From DATGEP01 sp035310125 (GTDB lineage: Bacteria; Chloroflexota; Ktedonobacteria; Ktedonobacterales; JADMIN01), in assembly GCA_035310125.1 (NCBI GenBank), contig DATGEP010000228.1:1-64000 (forward strand): a stretch of 64,000 nucleotides of DNA, given 5' to 3'. A model generated the notes under the pieces. It was not told where the DNA came from. It made no database searches and saw only the letters and a list, made by a program, of their open reading frames with translations. Below, in pieces: positions 8,212-16,292 of this stretch (the first letter of the stretch is position 1; the number at the start of each line of letters is the position of its first letter). The position numbers were made by a program, and so were the translations under genes.

Positions 8212-8946
8212 CTACGCGGCGTGTGAGTCTCGGACCTCGAAGACTGGATGGCGCCGCGCCTCACTGAGAAAGTCGCTCAGCGAGGCGTCCGGCGCCACGT
8301 CGAATTGGGGGCGCAGAACCACTGCGGCCACGGGCGACGACAGATACGGCGCGACGGCATCTTTGAGCACGGGCACCGCTTCCTCCGGCGTCAGCTCGAC
8401 GGCGACAACCGCCTGCCGGCGCCATCCGCGAGTGAGGACCGCTTCGCCCGCAGCGCGCAGATTGCGCACCCACCGCCGCTCGCCTTGCAAATTATCGAAA
8501 TCGAGCCTACCGCTATGAGACTCCGAGGCGACGGTGACGATGCGCCCGGCTGGCGACGCGCGAACCAGATCAAGCAAGAGATTGGTCAACAGGAACGGAG
8601 CCAGGTGATTAACTGCGAAGGTCTTTTCGATGCCGTCGGCGGTCAATTCGCGGCGGGCGAAAATCGCACCAGCGTTGTTGAGCAGCTCGTCAATCCGTGC
8701 GAACCGAGCATGCACCTCATCGGACAGGGCATAAACCGCGGCCTGCGACGACAAGTCAGCTAGAAGCAGCGTTGGCTCTGGGCCGGTTGCGACCTGTGCC
8801 ACCGCGTTCCTGGCGGCACTGCCGCGTCCAGGATCACGACAGACCATGATGACGACGGCGCCAAGCTCCGCCAATTGGCGAGCAGTCGCAAAGCCGACAC
8901 CGCTGTTCGCGCCCGTGATGAGCACGACCTTTCCGTCCATTCGCAT
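8212..8946 (-). CDS. SDR-type N-terminus fused to nitroreductase (Ddn)-like C-terminus
   Basis: Residues 1-155 are the N-terminal part of a retinol-dehydrogenase-like short-chain dehydrogenase: cofactor motif TGANSGVG, NNAG around 90-93 and the strand VTVASESHSG. The expected catalytic Y-x-x-x-K is missing. From about residue 158 the sequence changes to WVRNLRAAGEAVLTRG, TPEEAVPVLK and a terminal RRHPVF. This resembles the C-terminal half of the deazaflavin-dependent nitroreductase (Ddn, DUF385) family, recognised by pattern only. The frame is open across the junction (near 8475). It is therefore probably a deletion fusion of two neighbouring genes and unlikely to be an active SDR. The start has two GAGG sequences at suitable spacing for either of two close ATGs. 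Confidence 0.75.
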   Translation of the reverse strand: MRMDGKVVLITGANSGVGFATARQLAELGAVVIMVCRDPGRGSAARNAVAQVATGPEPTLLLADLSSQAAVYALSDEVHARFARIDELLNNAGAIFARRELTADGIEKTFAVNHLAPFLLTNLLLDLVRASPAGRIVTVASESHSGRLDFDNLQGERRWVRNLRAAGEAVLTRGWRRQAVVAVELTPEEAVPVLKDAVAPYLSSPVAAVVLRPQFDVAPDASLSDFLSEARRHPVFEVRDSHAA

Positions 8947-9036
8947 ACCTCAGCCTCAGCTCGTTTATGTGCCAGAGCGGTGTGGTAGCCAAGCCGAACA
9001 GCGGGCGAGCGACCACACCGGCGGCAATTCCGCGCG

Positions 9037-9516
9037 CTAGCTCGCGTTTGGCATCTGGGTCGTCTGGCCCACCTCGATGAGATAACCATCCGGGTCGCGC
9101 AGATAACACCGGATCTCGGCGTCGTGCACCTTCGGTGGCGTGAGGAACTCCGCCCCACGTGCCCGCCACCGCTCGTACACTTCGTAGATGTCGGCCACGC
9201 GCAGATTCAGAGCGCTTGTGAGCGTCCGCGCGTCCTGCGGCGCGACGGCGAGGATGTCTGGCTTGTCGTCGGTGGGGCCGCCCTCCTCAGAGAGGACCAG
9301 CCAGGTGTTATAGAAGCGCAAGATGGAGGGAACGCCCTCCATCAGAACATGCGCGTCGAAGACGTCCGCGTAGAAGTGCCGGGAGCGGGCGACATCGCGG
9401 ACAATGAGCAGATGCGTGACCGCCACATCCACCCCCGCGCCTTTCCGCGGTCGCGGCCAGTCGGAGGACGTGGTGGATTCGCTGGCGCTGATCGCCGAGT
9501 CTGAATGCTGTTCCAT
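9037..9516 (-). CDS. VOC-family (glyoxalase/bleomycin-resistance fold) protein
   Basis: A 159-residue vicinal-oxygen-chelate protein. It has the paired beta-alpha-beta-beta-beta units: THLLIVRDVARSRHFYADVF opens the first and a region with ADIYEVYERWRARGAEF opens the second. It ends in RDPDGYLIEVGQ, where the Glu is a typical metal ligand; His in VTHLL is the likely partner. Members act on small electrophiles, diols or antibiotics, and the substrate here is unknown. The ATG at 9516 was chosen over one 14 codons upstream because AGGAG lies six bases before it. It belongs to the minus-strand detoxification-type run. Confidence 0.87.
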   Translation of the reverse strand: MEQHSDSAISASESTTSSDWPRPRKGAGVDVAVTHLLIVRDVARSRHFYADVFDAHVLMEGVPSILRFYNTWLVLSEEGGPTDDKPDILAVAPQDARTLTSALNLRVADIYEVYERWRARGAEFLTPPKVHDAEIRCYLRDPDGYLIEVGQTTQMPNAS

Positions 9517-9631
9517 AGGTGTCTCCTTGGATCTCTTGTTGTGACCCACTGTCTTCATGTCTCACGAGGCACCGGCCGCATCACTACCCTGCACAACAGC
9601 GCAGTGGCGCGGCGCGGCACGTCGCCCTTGC

Positions 9632-9931
9632 TCAGCTCGCCGCCTCGAACAGGCGCGATAGACCCGTGAAGGGAGCCAGCGGTGTCAGGTCAAAATCAAT
9701 CATGCCTAATCGGGCAAACGGTAGGGTGGCGAGCGCCTCTTTCGCGACCTCCACGGTCTCGCATTCGAGGATCAGCACTACCCTCCCTGGCTGGCCGGCG
9801 CGGGTGTAGAACTCACGGACGATTCCCTGTGCATAGAGATCCCAAACGGCTTGAATCTCCTCCCCCACGTGCTGTTGCCGCGCCTCCAGAGGGACATCTT
9901 CACGTGGCTTGGGCAACACCAAAATCTTCAT
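9632..9931 (-). CDS. Muconolactone-isomerase-like alpha/beta-barrel protein
   Basis: A small protein of 99 residues whose C-terminal pattern, LATLPFARLGMIDFDLTPLA, matches that of muconolactone delta-isomerases and related dimeric ferredoxin-fold proteins. The family includes real isomerases of the beta-ketoadipate pathway and many uncharacterised relatives, so the reaction is not certain. The ATG at 9931 has GGAAGG nine bases upstream; the longer open frame to 10138 has no such site. A second member of the same family lies at 10637-10903, on the other side of the yceI-like gene. Confidence 0.75.
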   Translation of the reverse strand: MKILVLPKPREDVPLEARQQHVGEEIQAVWDLYAQGIVREFYTRAGQPGRVVLILECETVEVAKEALATLPFARLGMIDFDLTPLAPFTGLSRLFEAAS

Positions 9932-10040
9932 CGGACAAAACCTTCCATTTCCGCATGACGCCGCTTCTCCAGGTCGAGCGACGTCTCGCGTGCAGCTTTC
10001 GCCGGCACGAGCGCCGGCACGATCAAGGCGAGTCAAGGAA

Positions 10041-10604
10041 TCACTGTTGTGGCTGGCTGCTAGGCAAAGATATCGGCTCCTGGACCACGCCGTCGCGCAT
10101 GGGCGTGAGGCATACCCGACTCGTGACATGTACCTCATCGCCGATCATCCCCCGCATCAGCACGTCCAAGACGGGATTCGGCGGGATCGCGAACGCGGCG
10201 CGGCTCAAGACGCCACTTACCTGCACGCGGCGTATGCCGTCAGTGCCGTCATCCGGCTCGAGGACCGCCTCGAGCATGACTGGCTGCTCTCGCCCGTGGA
10301 AGCGTAGCAGCCCTCGGATCGTGTAGCGCTCTGGCCCGACCTGCGCAATATCCTGGCTGTTGTAGGTGATCATCGGATAGCGCCCGACGGCCAGAAAGCT
10401 GGCAGTCCGCAGGTGCATATCACGTGGCGGCATGCTCGTGTCCAGGCTCCGGGCGGCGATGATGACCTCAAGCGAATTGGGCGTCCCATCCTCATTGACG
10501 GTGACTGTGCCGGCGATGCGCGTGAACGTGCCCCGGCTGCGGATGAGGCGGCGGACGCTGAACGAAAGCGTCGTTTGGTCCGCGTCAATGATGTACGTGT
10601 ACAT
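10041..10604 (-). CDS. YceI-family lipocalin-like isoprenoid-binding protein
   Basis: A 187-residue YceI-domain protein. It starts with YIIDADQTTLSFSVRRLIRSRG, shows a GTVTVNEDG strand and a FLAVGRYPMITY segment, and ends in an extended barrel. YceI proteins bind polyisoprenoid-like lipids and are often found beside oxidoreductases. No signal peptide is visible, so this copy is probably cytoplasmic. GAGAGAAGA precedes the ATG. It is sandwiched between two muconolactone-isomerase-like genes on the same strand (32-base gap upstream), which supports co-transcription. Confidence 0.85.
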   Translation of the reverse strand: MYTYIIDADQTTLSFSVRRLIRSRGTFTRIAGTVTVNEDGTPNSLEVIIAARSLDTSMPPRDMHLRTASFLAVGRYPMITYNSQDIAQVGPERYTIRGLLRFHGREQPVMLEAVLEPDDGTDGIRRVQVSGVLSRAAFAIPPNPVLDVLMRGMIGDEVHVTSRVCLTPMRDGVVQEPISLPSSQPQQ

Positions 10605-10636
10605 ACTCTTCTCTCGTTTGCTGATGCGCCGCCGGC

Positions 10637-10903
10637 TTATCGGAACGGGGCAAGGTCCAGTAGGGGCATCAGCTCAAGGTGCATGTAGGGATACAGGGGG
10701 AGCGAGACCAACGCCTGCTGGATATGATCTTGCGACTCGCCCTGCATTACCAGCCAGATATGCGACCGATCGGCCGCGATGGAGAGAGACTGTATCGCCC
10801 CTTGCTCCGTCAGCTCCCTGACGCGCGCCTGCTCGGCGGCCATGCCAGCCGCTATGGCGTCCTGCTTGCCCTGGACAAAGCTGATGCTCACCATATAGTT
10901 CAT
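10637..10903 (-). CDS. Muconolactone-isomerase-like protein, second copy
   Basis: An 88-residue protein beginning MNYMVSISFVQG and ending with VSLPLYPYMHLELMPL, which closely follows the SLPLFPYM-xx-EVTPL pattern of muconolactone isomerase. It is only distantly similar to the copy at 9632-9931. The ATG at 10903 has AGGAG eight bases upstream, so the much longer open frame extending to 11497 is not used. Its role in this run is unknown; a lactone- or quinone-handling function fits the company of an FMN reductase and a VOC protein. Confidence 0.77.
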   Translation of the reverse strand: MNYMVSISFVQGKQDAIAAGMAAEQARVRELTEQGAIQSLSIAADRSHIWLVMQGESQDHIQQALVSLPLYPYMHLELMPLLDLAPFR

Positions 10904-11033
10904 GACTGTCGCTCCTCTCGATGCTTGTCGCGCTGTGTGCCGGTTTCGCCCGCACAGCGCCATCTCCAATGTGCTACCGCCAGTCGCCCGGCGTGATAAT
11001 ATAAGCCGTGCGCATGCGCCAAACGTCGCCTCC

Positions 11034-11615
11034 TCACGCGGCGGCGGCCAGGCGGACCGCTCGCGCCGGTTTGAGCGTAGCGGCCCACCACACCAGCTCG
11101 TCGAGCATCGTGTCCGCCGCCCGTACCAATCCCTCGTCGCGCACCTGCCCCTCCTCGTCGAAGGCTTCCCAGACTGTGGGCACCCCCACCTGCTCGCGGA
11201 CTGGGACCATGCGCAGCTCGACGAAGACCTGTCGTAGCTGCTCAGCCGCGCGGTATCCTCCGCTGGAGGCGCCGTAGCTGGCGACCGCCGCGGGCTTGTG
11301 TCCCCACTCACGATATAGATGGTCGAGCGCGTTCTTGAGCACCGCTGGGTAGCCGTGGTTGTACTCAGGGGTGACGAACACATAGCCGTCGGCAGAGGCC
11401 ACCTTATCGGCCCAGGGTCGCGCGGCCACATCGTACTGGCCAAAGGCTGGCGGCACGGCGCTTTCGAGGAAGGGCAGTGGCCAATCCTTGAGGTCAATCA
11501 ACTCAAAGTCGGCGTCCGCCCGCTGGCTCGCGCGCTCCGTGACCCAGCGGGCAACCGCTGCGCCTTGCCGGTTCTGGCGCGTGCTGCCCAGGACAATCAA
11601 AATCTTCGGTGTCAC
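11034..11615 (-). CDS. NAD(P)H-dependent FMN reductase (flavodoxin-like fold)
   Basis: A 193-residue flavoprotein of the NADPH-dependent FMN reductase/azoreductase family. The phosphate-binding loop is VLGSTRQNRQGAAVARW. The flavin-contacting loop is TPEYNHGYPAVLKNALDHLY, a hallmark of the family, and SYGASSGGYRA follows. These enzymes reduce FMN, quinones, azo dyes or chromate. I chose the GTG at 11615 because AGGAG lies nine bases upstream; an ATG ten codons earlier has no ribosome binding site. It is the first gene of the seven-gene minus-strand run and lies downstream of the MalT-like regulator. Confidence 0.9.
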   Translation of the reverse strand: MTPKILIVLGSTRQNRQGAAVARWVTERASQRADADFELIDLKDWPLPFLESAVPPAFGQYDVAARPWADKVASADGYVFVTPEYNHGYPAVLKNALDHLYREWGHKPAAVASYGASSGGYRAAEQLRQVFVELRMVPVREQVGVPTVWEAFDEEGQVRDEGLVRAADTMLDELVWWAATLKPARAVRLAAAA

Positions 11616-12181
11616 TACAAAATACTCCTGACTCTGTCTCGCCATGAAGCTGGTACATGGCCCTCCCGCGCGGCGCCTGGCATCTCCGTGTTTGCCGGAG
11701 TGGTGCCGGGCCGTATCGCTGCGCAGAACGTACCCGCCATATGGGGCGCGGGCATGTCCCAGGTGGGGTATCTGAGTGGGACATTTCTGGCGGGGCTAAA
11801 TCAGGAATGAGGGTACAGGCTGGGGGGATGTAGTAGGGGATGTATTAGCACATATTAACCAAATGGTCGTCGAAGCGTGAACAACGGGCCAGCGTCAGGG
11901 CACATGAGGGGCGAGTCGGGGCGAGTCAGGACGTCACGTTGACCGCGGGACGCGCTGAGCAGGCGGAGCGCGCTGGCCACGGGACGTCTCGGTGCGCCTC
12001 CGCGGGGTTTGGGTGCGTTCACGGGTCAGCCGCGCTGTGAGAGATGGTGCGCAACGCCGCGGCGGACCCGTGCGGGCGTCCGGCGCTCGGGCGCCGGGAG
12101 CGGCCACCGTTTACCCAGGCGCAGGCGGCACCGCATCATCCGCGATGCCTCCGTCTCGCACACGCTTGCCGGTTGCACCAC
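11616..12181. other. Gene-free region between FMN reductase and LuxR regulator
   Basis: About 560 bases without a supportable gene. An 8-bp inverted repeat, ATGTCCCA at 11754-11761 and TGGGACAT at 11777-11784, lies some 140 bases upstream of the FMN reductase start and could be an operator or a weak hairpin. The part from 11900 to 12180 is very GC-rich with no recognisable element. Confidence 0.4.
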
Positions 12182-15100
12182 TTAGAGCAGATGCAGAGCG
12201 CGGGCGCGCTCAACGGCCTGCACACGGCTGTGCGCGCCCAACTTGAAATAGAGATGCTTGAGATGGTTGCGCACGGTCCCGTCGGTAATCACAAGCGTAG
12301 TGGCAATCTCATTGGTAGAGAGGCCACTGGCGACGAGCCGTAGAATTTCTAGCTCGCGCGCGCTCAAGGGATCGTGCAGCGCCTGCGCCACGGGCGCGAG
12401 GGACGAACCTAATTGGCCAAAGGCGGCGAGCAGCTTGCCGACGTAGTTCGGGGCAACTTCGCGTGCATCAGCCTGGCGCAACAGCCGCGCCATCGGCGCC
12501 CTCTCATCCACGAATGTGCGCACATAACCCTCCGGCTCGCCCAGCGCCAGCGCACGAGTCAATACAATCATTGCCTGGGCCGTCTGCGCTTGTTCCTGCC
12601 AGCAAATGGCCTGAAGCGCCAGAAGCCCAATCACCTGTCCAGTCGCTCCCGCCGCCTCTGCCAACTGGAGCAGCCGCCCCAACAATCGCGCCGCTTCCAC
12701 CGGCTTGCCCTGCGCCATGAGCAGCCGCGCCACTATCACATACTCGTCCTGGCGCTCGCGGACGATCTCGCCATCCAGCGGAAGCTCGCGTTGCCTTGAT
12801 GCAGCCCACGCGGCGGCGGCGCTGAAGTTTCCCTGAGCGATCCATATCGCCGTCCTGGCCGCGGTTACGCGCATGACCAACCGCTGGAGGTGATACTGCT
12901 CGGCAATCTGCTCCGCCTTGCTGATCGCGTCAAGCGCGGCCTCTCCGTCACCACGTGCCTGGCAGATACGCGCCAGACTCAGGTAGCCGTCCAGCGTGAC
13001 GTCCGCCAACCCCGCCCACTGCTGGCAGTGCGCGATTCCTTCCCGCACGTGGCGCTCCGCCACATCGAGATCATTCCATTCGCGCAAGACTCCGCCCATA
13101 CTAATCGCGGCCACTCCCAGCGGCGGCAACGCCTGCGCCCGCTGCTCCACCGCCAACCGCAGCGTCCGCCGATAGGTGTCTGCCGCTTGGTGGAGTCGCC
13201 CTAACTTTGTCTGGAGCAGAATCAAGTATCCAAATGCTATCAGGGCTGGCACGATCTGGCCTGAGGATTGCATGCTGCTGCCGGCCTCGGCGTATACTTC
13301 GCTCGCCGCTACCACGTCGCCGCTGGTGTGGTAGGCACCCGCGAGGATCCCTAGACTGATACCCCGCATCTCCACACGACGCGGTGTGTCAGGCAAAATG
13401 GCGAGCGCCTTGCGAGCACGCGCGATTGCCATAGGCAGATTACCTTGAATGCGTGCCAGCTCAGACTGAATTGTCGCGATTTCGCCCACCAGCGCCGCCC
13501 GCGCTTCATCCTCCTGGCCCACTGTCTCCCACGATTCACTGTGGAGAGATAGTGGCGTCTCCTCGCGGCCTCGCATATGTGTGACAGCGGCGCGCAACAG
13601 TGGCTCGACGGCATCCACCTGGCCACTCCAGAGCAGCAGCCACGCATAGGAGAGGCACAGCCGTGGGCTGGCACGAAGCGTGGCGTCGGGGAGCGATTCC
13701 AGCCAGCCTTGCAATGTAAGTACCTCACCCCGCTTCCAGAGCATGGTATCGGCGCGCTGCTCGATCAGTCGCGCCGCCCACTCAAAGTCCTGCCCGGCGA
13801 GCGCATGGTGGATCGCCCCAAAGCTCAACCCATTTTCCTCGCACCACCTGGCGGCCAGGCGATGCAGGACGGGTATCCGGTCAGGCTGCATCTGGCGGAG
13901 GCGGTTACGCAACACGTCCGCGAAGAGATGGTGGTAGCGATACCAGCGCCGCTCCTGATCCAGCGAAATGAGGAACAGGTTGGCCGCTTCCAGGCGTTCC
14001 AGCATCGCCTGACCATCGCTCTTGCCGGTGAGCGCGTCGCAGAGAGGCCCGCACAGCCGATCGAGGACCGACGTGTGGAGCAGGAACAACTGCACGTCGT
14101 CGCTCTGCCGGCTCAGGACTTCCTCGGTTAAATACTCCAGGATATATCGGGAGTTGCCGGTGAGCGCCGTAATGAACCCGGAGAGATCATCTTGTCCTCG
14201 CATGGAGAGCGCCGCCAGCTGCAGCCCGGCGATCCAGCCTTCAGTGGTGTCCGCCAGCGCGGCGATATCCGCCGCCGACAGCGGAAGCCCCATGACGCTT
14301 GTGAGGAACGTGGCGGCTTCGTCGGCGGTGAAGCGGAGATCCGCGCCGCGCAATTCTACCAGCTGACCGCTTGCGCGCAAGCGTGCGAGCGGCAGCGGTG
14401 GGTCTGCACGTGTGGCGAGGACCACATGCAGCTGCGGCGGGAGATGCTCGATCAGAAACCGCATCGCACGATGGATCCGCTCGGTGGTAATGGCGTGGTA
14501 ATCGTCGAGCACAAGGATACACGGCCCTGACATGCTGGCGGTGAGATCGTTGATGAGTACAGCAAGGATGCTCTCTGGTGGCACCGGCTGTGGAGCGCGC
14601 AGAAGCGATAGCGCGGCGATCCCTGCCTGCGGGTTGAGACGCTGTATCGCGGCAATCAGGTACGTGAGGAAGCGCACTGGCTCGTTGTCCGCGGGCTCCA
14701 ACGAGAGCCAGGTGGCAGGAGTGTCACTGTCCGCGATCCATTGGCTGAGCAGCGTCGTCTTGCCGAACCCCGCAGGGGCTATGACGACCGTGAGCAACCG
14801 CTCCACACTCTGCTCAAGCTGCGTGATCAGGCGCGAACGGGGCACAAGCAGCGTACGGGAATGCGTCATGTGAAGCTTGGTAGCCAGCAGCGGATCGTGC
14901 TGCACCGCCTGCGAGTCAGAGATCGTCGCTGCCATGCTGTTGGGCCATTCCGCCGCTTCTTCGGAGGGGTGTGCCAGCATCTGAGCTACCGTGTGCAGTC
15001 GTGCGAGCGTTAATTCGTCCGATTTGCCCAGATACGCGCGATGGAGGCGTTGACCGGTCCTGCGATAGGCTCTCCAGTACCAGCCGCCACGCTGGTTGCC

Positions 15101-15286
15101 AGCGCGCTCCTTCCGAGCGGTGAAGCGAGCCTCGCCGGTGACGACGGCAAAGACTGTGGCGCGCTCCAGCCAGCTGTACCACGCGGGGGTTCCCACGTGA
15201 ACGGTGCGGCGCTGCCCGTCCTGCTGGTAGCTAAGGACATTCGCCTGGACTACCGGAGTTGCACGTGCCATCAACGCTGGTCCCAT
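12182..15286 (-). CDS. MalT-like LuxR-family transcriptional regulator (STAND ATPase)
   Basis: A 1034-residue regulator. The N-terminal 120 residues hold a short basic module (ARFTARKERAGNQRGGWYWR then YRRTGQRLHRAYLGKSDELT). After a linker comes the NTPase domain with Walker A APAGFGKTT near residue 175 and Walker B-like CILVLDDYHAI. A long superhelical TPR-like sensor region follows. The C-terminal LuxR helix-turn-helix spans LSARELEILRLVASGLSTNE and VRNHLKHLYFKLG. Proteins of this build are ATP-dependent activators triggered by an inducer bound to the superhelix. It lies upstream of, and in the same direction as, the oxidoreductase run at 7.2-11.6 kb and is the obvious candidate regulator. 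Tandem palindromes overlap its own promoter. Confidence 0.92.
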   Translation of the reverse strand: MGPALMARATPVVQANVLSYQQDGQRRTVHVGTPAWYSWLERATVFAVVTGEARFTARKERAGNQRGGWYWRAYRRTGQRLHRAYLGKSDELTLARLHTVAQMLAHPSEEAAEWPNSMAATISDSQAVQHDPLLATKLHMTHSRTLLVPRSRLITQLEQSVERLLTVVIAPAGFGKTTLLSQWIADSDTPATWLSLEPADNEPVRFLTYLIAAIQRLNPQAGIAALSLLRAPQPVPPESILAVLINDLTASMSGPCILVLDDYHAITTERIHRAMRFLIEHLPPQLHVVLATRADPPLPLARLRASGQLVELRGADLRFTADEAATFLTSVMGLPLSAADIAALADTTEGWIAGLQLAALSMRGQDDLSGFITALTGNSRYILEYLTEEVLSRQSDDVQLFLLHTSVLDRLCGPLCDALTGKSDGQAMLERLEAANLFLISLDQERRWYRYHHLFADVLRNRLRQMQPDRIPVLHRLAARWCEENGLSFGAIHHALAGQDFEWAARLIEQRADTMLWKRGEVLTLQGWLESLPDATLRASPRLCLSYAWLLLWSGQVDAVEPLLRAAVTHMRGREETPLSLHSESWETVGQEDEARAALVGEIATIQSELARIQGNLPMAIARARKALAILPDTPRRVEMRGISLGILAGAYHTSGDVVAASEVYAEAGSSMQSSGQIVPALIAFGYLILLQTKLGRLHQAADTYRRTLRLAVEQRAQALPPLGVAAISMGGVLREWNDLDVAERHVREGIAHCQQWAGLADVTLDGYLSLARICQARGDGEAALDAISKAEQIAEQYHLQRLVMRVTAARTAIWIAQGNFSAAAAWAASRQRELPLDGEIVRERQDEYVIVARLLMAQGKPVEAARLLGRLLQLAEAAGATGQVIGLLALQAICWQEQAQTAQAMIVLTRALALGEPEGYVRTFVDERAPMARLLRQADAREVAPNYVGKLLAAFGQLGSSLAPVAQALHDPLSARELEILRLVASGLSTNEIATTLVITDGTVRNHLKHLYFKLGAHSRVQAVERARALHLL

Positions 15287-15307
15287 TACACGATGCTACG
15301 CAACGCT

Positions 15308-15343
15308 CAATGTTCCAGAACATTGTACGGCGTGTTCGGGAAC
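15308..15343 (-). promoter_or_regulatory. Tandem GTTC-N2-GAAC palindromes over the luxR-type promoter
   Basis: CAATGTTC-CA-GAACATTG (15308-15325) is a palindrome with 8-bp arms. A second GTTC-GG-GAAC lies at 15334-15343, 22 bases away, i.e. two helical turns. On the minus strand, TACAAT (15322-15327) is a plausible -10 box inside the first palindrome, with a poor -35 (TGGAAG) 17 bases upstream. The second box sits in the spacer. This is a good layout for a dimeric regulator binding cooperatively on one face of the DNA. Confidence 0.55.
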
Positions 15344-15377
15344 TCTTCCACCGTATGATCGCGCCTTTCCCACGGCG

Positions 15378-16280
15378 TTATCGCGAGCGATGCTGACCCA
15401 GATATGCCACGGACCACCGCCCGATGGGCTGGAAGCCCACCTTGGCGTATACCCTCGCTGCTGGTGCGTTATCCGTCAAATAGAACAAATACGGGCGCCG
15501 CCCTTGCTCTATGAGCTCCCGCGCGAGCGCCGCCACCACCGCCGTGCTGTAGCCGCGGTTGCGGGCGGCGGGGCTTGTCCATACCCCACCAATCATCGCG
15601 GCATGCGGTGTCTCCGCGCTGGTGCTGCAAGCTGAGACCAGCGACGCGCCCGCGACCGCGACATACGTGCGCATCGCGCGCACTCGGTTCGACATCGTGC
15701 GGCGCACCTGCTCCTCGTCGAGGTTCTCGAATCCGTCGGTGCCAAGGTAGAGTTGTGTCAGCGCCAGCACATCGCGCGGCGTTCCACGGCGTATGAACGC
15801 CCCCGCCGGTACTGAGACAGGCGGCTGCGCGGCGCTCATGTCTCGCAGCATCGCAAGATGGTGCTCCTCGCGCCGCTCCACCGGCATGTTTCCGCGCTGC
15901 GCCAGTACCTCATCCACCAGATCCGCGCGTCCCATCGTGAACTCGACACCTTCACGCACCGCTAACTCAGCCAGCCGATGTACACCGGCGCCAGGCGGCG
16001 CGTAGAGCGCCGCTCGACGGGCAACCATCATTAACACCGCTGAGAGACGGCCACCGGGAAACGAGCCCCAATAGCGCACGAACGTCGCGTTCAGACTGTA
16101 GTGTTCGAGGTTGCCGCGCGGGAAGATACTGAAGCCGGGATCGGCATCCAGAAACGCCGTTAGCTCATCGCGGTCCCGCTCATCCAGCCGTCGCACCCAT
16201 GCGCCGGCATCCTGTTCGCCCGGACGTCGCGGAAATACCTCACGTGCCCGCTGCTCCGGTGTCCGATCCATCGCTCCCAC
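15378..16280 (-). CDS. GNAT-family N-acetyltransferase
   Basis: A 300-residue protein whose C-terminal 120 residues form a GNAT domain. IGGVWTSPAARNRGYSTAVV carries the acetyl-CoA-binding R-x-x-G-x-(S/A) loop, and FYLTDNAPAARVYAKVGFQPIG is the terminal helix and strand. The N-terminal half (FSIFPRGNLEHYS and neighbours) resembles the DUF4081-type domain often found before such GNAT domains. The acceptor is unknown. The gene starts with GTG 12 bases after the prfA stop codon and is preceded by GGAAAG inside the prfA tail, so it is very probably in an operon with prfA. An ATG three codons later is an alternative start. Confidence 0.85.
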   Translation of the reverse strand: MGAMDRTPEQRAREVFPRRPGEQDAGAWVRRLDERDRDELTAFLDADPGFSIFPRGNLEHYSLNATFVRYWGSFPGGRLSAVLMMVARRAALYAPPGAGVHRLAELAVREGVEFTMGRADLVDEVLAQRGNMPVERREEHHLAMLRDMSAAQPPVSVPAGAFIRRGTPRDVLALTQLYLGTDGFENLDEEQVRRTMSNRVRAMRTYVAVAGASLVSACSTSAETPHAAMIGGVWTSPAARNRGYSTAVVAALARELIEQGRRPYLFYLTDNAPAARVYAKVGFQPIGRWSVAYLGQHRSR

Positions 16281-16292
16281 GCTGCTTTCCGC

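Noticed and set aside
15308..15325. LexA (SOS) box
   Set aside because: The half-sites are in GTTC-N2-GAAC order and spacing, not the GAAC-N4-GTTC seen in Gram-positive-type LexA boxes, and the downstream gene is not an SOS gene.
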